Of a stretch of 64,000 nt of DNA, positions 60,216 through 64,000 are shown piece after piece. The notes under the pieces were generated by a model. That model saw only the letters and a program-made list of their open reading frames with translations, searched no databases and was not told where the DNA came from. Within the stretch, counting starts at the first letter, position 1. Each line of letters starts with the position of its first letter. The translations under genes and the position numbers were made by a program. The stretch is from positions 32,412,313-32,476,312 of the forward strand of contig NW_026622952.1 in NCBI RefSeq assembly GCF_023065955.2, in the 5' to 3' direction. Origin of the DNA: Ursus arctos (taxonomy: Eukaryota; Chordata; Mammalia; Carnivora; Ursidae).

Positions 60216-61205
60216 ATACTGTCCGTGTATGCTCGATGGCTTGTTATACATGATGGAAGTGTGGGGGAGAAGCAGTGTACAACAAGGAACACAAATAATA
60301 TATATTTTTTTTATTGTGAAAAGAGGCAAGGAAAACCGTAGTGCCATTGAGAGAAACCAAGAATTGGAGATTTGTTGTATTGAGTAAACATGTTAGCACA
60401 AAATAAAAGTTCTTTAGCACCTGGTTCCTAGTCTACTTTTACACCTTCCCTGTATATCCCTCCCCCATGCACACACATGATTAATTCATAACTGGTAGTG
60501 TTTTTTTAAGATCTGTTTTGCTCTGTCACTTCCTTTTCTCTCTTCTTACAGTTCTTTCTGCAGCACCCCCTAGCCCCACCTTTTTTTCCAAGACTGAGGT
60601 CAGACACTACCTCCTCTGGGAATGAGTCCCATAGAGTTGGGTAATTTCTTCTCCATGTTTCTGTTGCACCTTTTGAGAACATGATTAAAGCAATTGCACT
60701 ATGTTGCCTAGGATCACACCTGTCTTTGAAAGCTTCATATTGCCGGAAAAATAATTAGCCACTATATTCTCTGCTGAAGTAAGGTATTCAGTATTCTAAC
60801 TTAGCTTTTGTGACTTTATGTATTGATGAAGATTTGTAATAGCTTAAATGTTTTTCGGCCTTTCTCCATTATTTAGTCTCTCCAGTTACATTATATATGA
60901 GGAAATCTTGGCTCTGAGAAGAAAAATAAAACTAAAATTTATAGAACTTTTAAGTGATAGGATTAACTCCTACTTGGATATACTTCAATAAAATATTATT
61001 AGCAATAACAAGGTAACATTTATTGACAGTTTACCAATACACGAACTATGTGGGTAGGAAGGGACAGAGGGAACTCCTCTGTTTCTTCCATGCAAAATTC
61101 TGGCAATAAATGCTAGAGTGAAGCTATGATTTCCATCATGCACCCTGAACAGGGAGCAACAAATGAAGAGTTTGTATGGGAGAACTACGCATACTTGGGT
61201 TTGTT
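60216..61205. other. Unique sequence with possible L2 part
   Basis: Positions 60580-60725 loosely match an L2 3' region (TTCTGTTGCACCTTTTGAGA). No gene is seen elsewhere. Confidence 0.4.
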
Positions 61206-61210
61206 TGTTT

Positions 61211-61425
61211 GTTTTTAAGATTTTTATTTATTTGAGAGATAGAGAGAAAAGCAGGGGGAGGGGCAAAGAGAGAGGGGAAGCATACTCTCCACTGAGCAGG
61301 GAGCCCTACGGGTGGACTCGATCCCAGGACCTAGAGATCATGACCTGAGCCGAAGGCAGATGCTTAAGCAAACTTCCTTTGTAAGTACTATAAGGTGCCC
61401 CTAACAGATGCCACCCAGGTGCCCC
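61211..61425 (-). mobile_element. Carnivore SINEC with rearranged head
   Basis: The body and tail are typical (AAGATTTTTATTTATTTGAG, GACTCGATCCCAGGACCTAG, GATCATGACCTGAGCCGAAG). The head end is broken: after TGCTTAA at 61367 about 42 bp replace the expected ~10 bp before GCCACCCAGGTGCCCC. The inserted part carries AGGTGCCCCTA (61393-61403), the same word that ends the element at 61417-61427, and TAAGTACT occurs at 61382 and again at 61428. A local duplication after insertion is likely. Confidence 0.9.
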
Positions 61426-61435
61426 TATAAGTACT

Positions 61436-64000
61436 TGTTTTTGGCATTTTATTTACATCATTTTAAGAGAGAAAGTAAAGACTTGTATTATCTGAAACAA
61501 GCATTCAGGTTTTACTATCTGTGCAAACGTTGCGAACAAGGTACTGCCTTTCTACAATCAAATGAATAAGGGTTATGAGAGGCAGTACGATTAGATGAAG
61601 ATTTTAGCCGTATCTCTGGCCTTTGCTCTTCTAATCCCTGGGAGGAAAAGTCATTAATAAATTCTTCAAAAGCTTTTTTTTTTTTTTTTGTCCCCCCTTT
61701 TGTCCTTAGATCAAAGGTAACATCAAACTATGGGCATATTGTACTTGGTAATCGCGGAACTAGCAGATGGAGTAGGAACTCAGATCAGATAGCATGACAG
61801 CTCATCCACGGTGCAGTCCCAGGTGAATCTGTAAGACTAAGATGCACATATTTATTCAGGAGAGTATACGTGTGTCTTTTCACAAGAATGTGTAGTAAAC
61901 CAGGGGAACTTTGGCTTTAAAGAACAGTTTATCAAAGTTCCATACTTCTCCTGCCATGAAAGGCAGAGACATATTCTGAAGACCTTCTCAGGAGTGACAT
62001 TTGTGTTTTTGAGGTTTATTTACCTCGCCACACACCTGTGCGTTAAGTGACAACTCTGGTTTTACGTAAATCGGGGAGTTTAGATTTCATTTTTCTTTCA
62101 AATATTTTAGAAACGTCCTCATCAATCTTTGCCTTTCCTTCTTAGTAGAAAGGAGCAGTACAGGAAGAGAAAGTAGTGTGCTAGTTCAACTAGCAGGGTC
62201 AGCAAATGCCATGTTGTAATGGATTTTTTTTAAACATCTTTATGATGCTACCAATTGCTCATCCTGTGCTTCGGTAGTTCAGAAAAATGGCAATTATTAG
62301 CCAAGCAGACAGGGTCCCAGGGCTCTAAATGCACAGGGACTATAATTTTCCAAGCATTAGAGCCCATATCCTGTTGTCCTCAGTACTTCGAGGTCACTGG
62401 CACTTTACTCCAATATTTACATGTAATTTTTTTGTGTGACAAATGAACATGAGACCTTTAATGGATTCCATAATGCTCATTTTGTATTTAGTTTTGTTCC
62501 TTACTTGCCTCTTACAGAGTTCATTCTCATGAAGCAGAATTGTCTGTTTGGGGTAAAGGCTGGGGGCGGGGGCACAGGATGAAGACCGATTTGGATCCAG
62601 TGGAAAAATACTGCTTTTTGAGATGAGATGTGCATTTATCTAATCAGAGGGCATGAAGGCTGAAGAAATGTTATTTAAAAAGTGAGGTGATGCATTTTAT
62701 GTTCATTATTAAAGAAAACTTTTATTGTATTTTAATTTAAAATGTTTTCTTGATGAAGCTGGGCTAATTACGTATCTTATTTTTTAAAATAATCATAAAG
62801 AAGTATATATCAAAGTGAGAAATTTTATTAGATCTCATTTACTTACAAGATAATCCTATTAAACACTGATTTATATAATCTTTATACACTCAAGCAGAGT
62901 AATAATTACCATCTATCCAATTAATATTGCAAATCATTTTATTTGAAATAAAATAGAACGTTGACAAGAGACAAGTAAATAATACTTTTCATCTGCCAAG
63001 CTACTCTTTGGTATTTTAAAAGCAAATTGTATTAAGCTTTCCAAGAGTGTTCTATGTAAGTAAGACAGTCTTTAAAAGTAAGATGTTTCGTTGGAATGTC
63101 TTTGTTCCCTCAGTCGTTAGGATATTCTTTGGGGTGTAATTGCTGCAAGGAGTGATTTTTCATAAATAGTATATGATGTATTCTATCACATAGAGATGAA
63201 ATTTGTGTTTAAATATGCAGAAAGATAGACTAGTGTGTAATGTTTGTTCCCAATTTGTTCTTTCTTAGCACAGCAGGACAGTAATAATAGGGCCGGGGAA
63301 GGATACAATGACTTCTCAAAGTAGCTTCCAACTCTTGTTTTCTGCTTACTATAATATGAGGTGGGAGGTCAATTGAAACACAAATGAATAATTTTGAAAC
63401 ACAAATAATGTGTTTATTCCAAACATTCACGTGTTTGAAATTGACCTTTTTAATGACCTGTTCAGTCTTTTGGCAAATCATTGTGGCCCTCGAGCTAATT
63501 TTTCTGTCGGTGGTCTTTAGTACACATAGGCTGTGAGGGGTGCTGGATAATTTTTAGTTGTCCTCAAGCTAATTGTGCATGAAAGTCATGGTGGAAGAGT
63601 GTGCCAGACTGGAGTCCCCACTGTTGTTTCTTCCAATTATCATTTTGAGATGACTCCATTCTATGACCTTACACAAGATGTGAAACTTGCCTAGCTCCAT
63701 CCCTGCATTCTAGCCAGGGACTGTTCTAAGGACATTGTGGCCTCACAGACCTCAGATTCTGTGGAGAGGATTGAAAAATAAATAAGTATATGAATATTTA
63801 AATAAGATCATTACACATTGCCACTGGTACCCTGAAGGAAATAAACTTGCTGCTCTGAGAGATAATAAAGAGGGTAGATCCATTTCAGACAGCGTCTCAG
63901 GACGGTATCAATTGGAAGCACATAAGGGCAGGGAACAGAGACATTCAAAACCATGACATATGATAATATCTGATCGGCTGCCCTCTCAGGGTTGTTATAA
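61436..64000. other. Unique sequence, no gene seen
   Basis: A poly-T run lies at 61675-61689. Positions 63705-63850 resemble the unnamed ancient repeat noted at 43.3-44.9 kb (CCAGGGACTGTTCTAAGGAC, then AAATAAATAAGTATATGAAT). The rest shows no gene, RNA or supported repeat. Confidence 0.4.

Noticed and set aside
60560..60580. Second CTCF-like word on the minus strand
   Set aside because: The right half TAGGGGGTGCTG fits but the left CCA is missing.
1..64000. A novel multi-gene system
   Set aside because: No clustered coding genes exist in the window; everything recognisable is repeat, pseudogene or candidate regulatory DNA.

Overview
The window looks like non-coding nuclear DNA from a carnivoran mammal. 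The main evidence is fourteen copies of the carnivore tRNA-derived SINE (SINEC type: a head reading roughly GGGGCGCCTGGGTGGCTCAG, a CT-rich body, and an AATAAA-rich tail). Several carry the form I associate with arctoid carnivores (bears and seals), with a body reading 'CACTCCCCCTGCTTGTG'. Carnivore-type L1 3' ends are also present. I cannot separate bear from seal from memory alone. Base composition is AT-rich, there is no CpG island, and no open reading frame looks like a host exon. The longest frames (up to about 148 codons) are chance frames, or frames in repeats. I read the window as intergenic DNA or the inside of a very long intron.

Layout. 1-5 kb: a deleted L1 ORF2 relic (1.77-2.71 kb) and the first SINE. 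5-11 kb: a MaLR-type LTR on the minus strand (5.33-5.65 kb), AT-rich microsatellites and three SINEs. 11.3-15 kb: the largest element, a 3.6 kb minus-strand L1 relic carrying two nested SINEs, followed by an L2 tail. 15-23 kb: mostly unique sequence with MIR relics, a homeodomain-motif-rich AT block (17.4-17.7 kb), an AT-rich palindrome and a perfect 15-bp-arm hairpin (21.3 kb). 23-26 kb: a plus-strand MaLR-type LTR, two carnivore L1 3' ends and a (CA)26 microsatellite. 26-37 kb: MIR and L2 relics, two Tigger-family DNA transposon relics (34.0 and 36.3 kb) and three SINEs. 37.2-38.2 kb: an inverted L1 insertion with an apparent 3' transduction, next to an RPL23A processed pseudogene. 38.6-40.5 kb: a MIR split by a SINE, and an ERV-type LTR. 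43-45 kb: an ancient repeat I could not assign. 46-49 kb: three SINEs, two of them with long perfect target-site duplications. 49-52 kb: unique sequence holding two strong CTCF-like motifs in convergent orientation. 52-64 kb: unique sequence with L2/MIR relics and one rearranged SINE.

There is no operon or gene pathway here. What can be read is a record of retrotransposition, plus a few candidate regulatory segments. I found nothing that supports a new biological system. The observations most worth testing are the convergent CTCF-like pair at 49.9/51.4 kb and the twin-primed L1 with 3' transduction at 37.3-37.6 kb. All family assignments come from remembered consensus features, not from a search.
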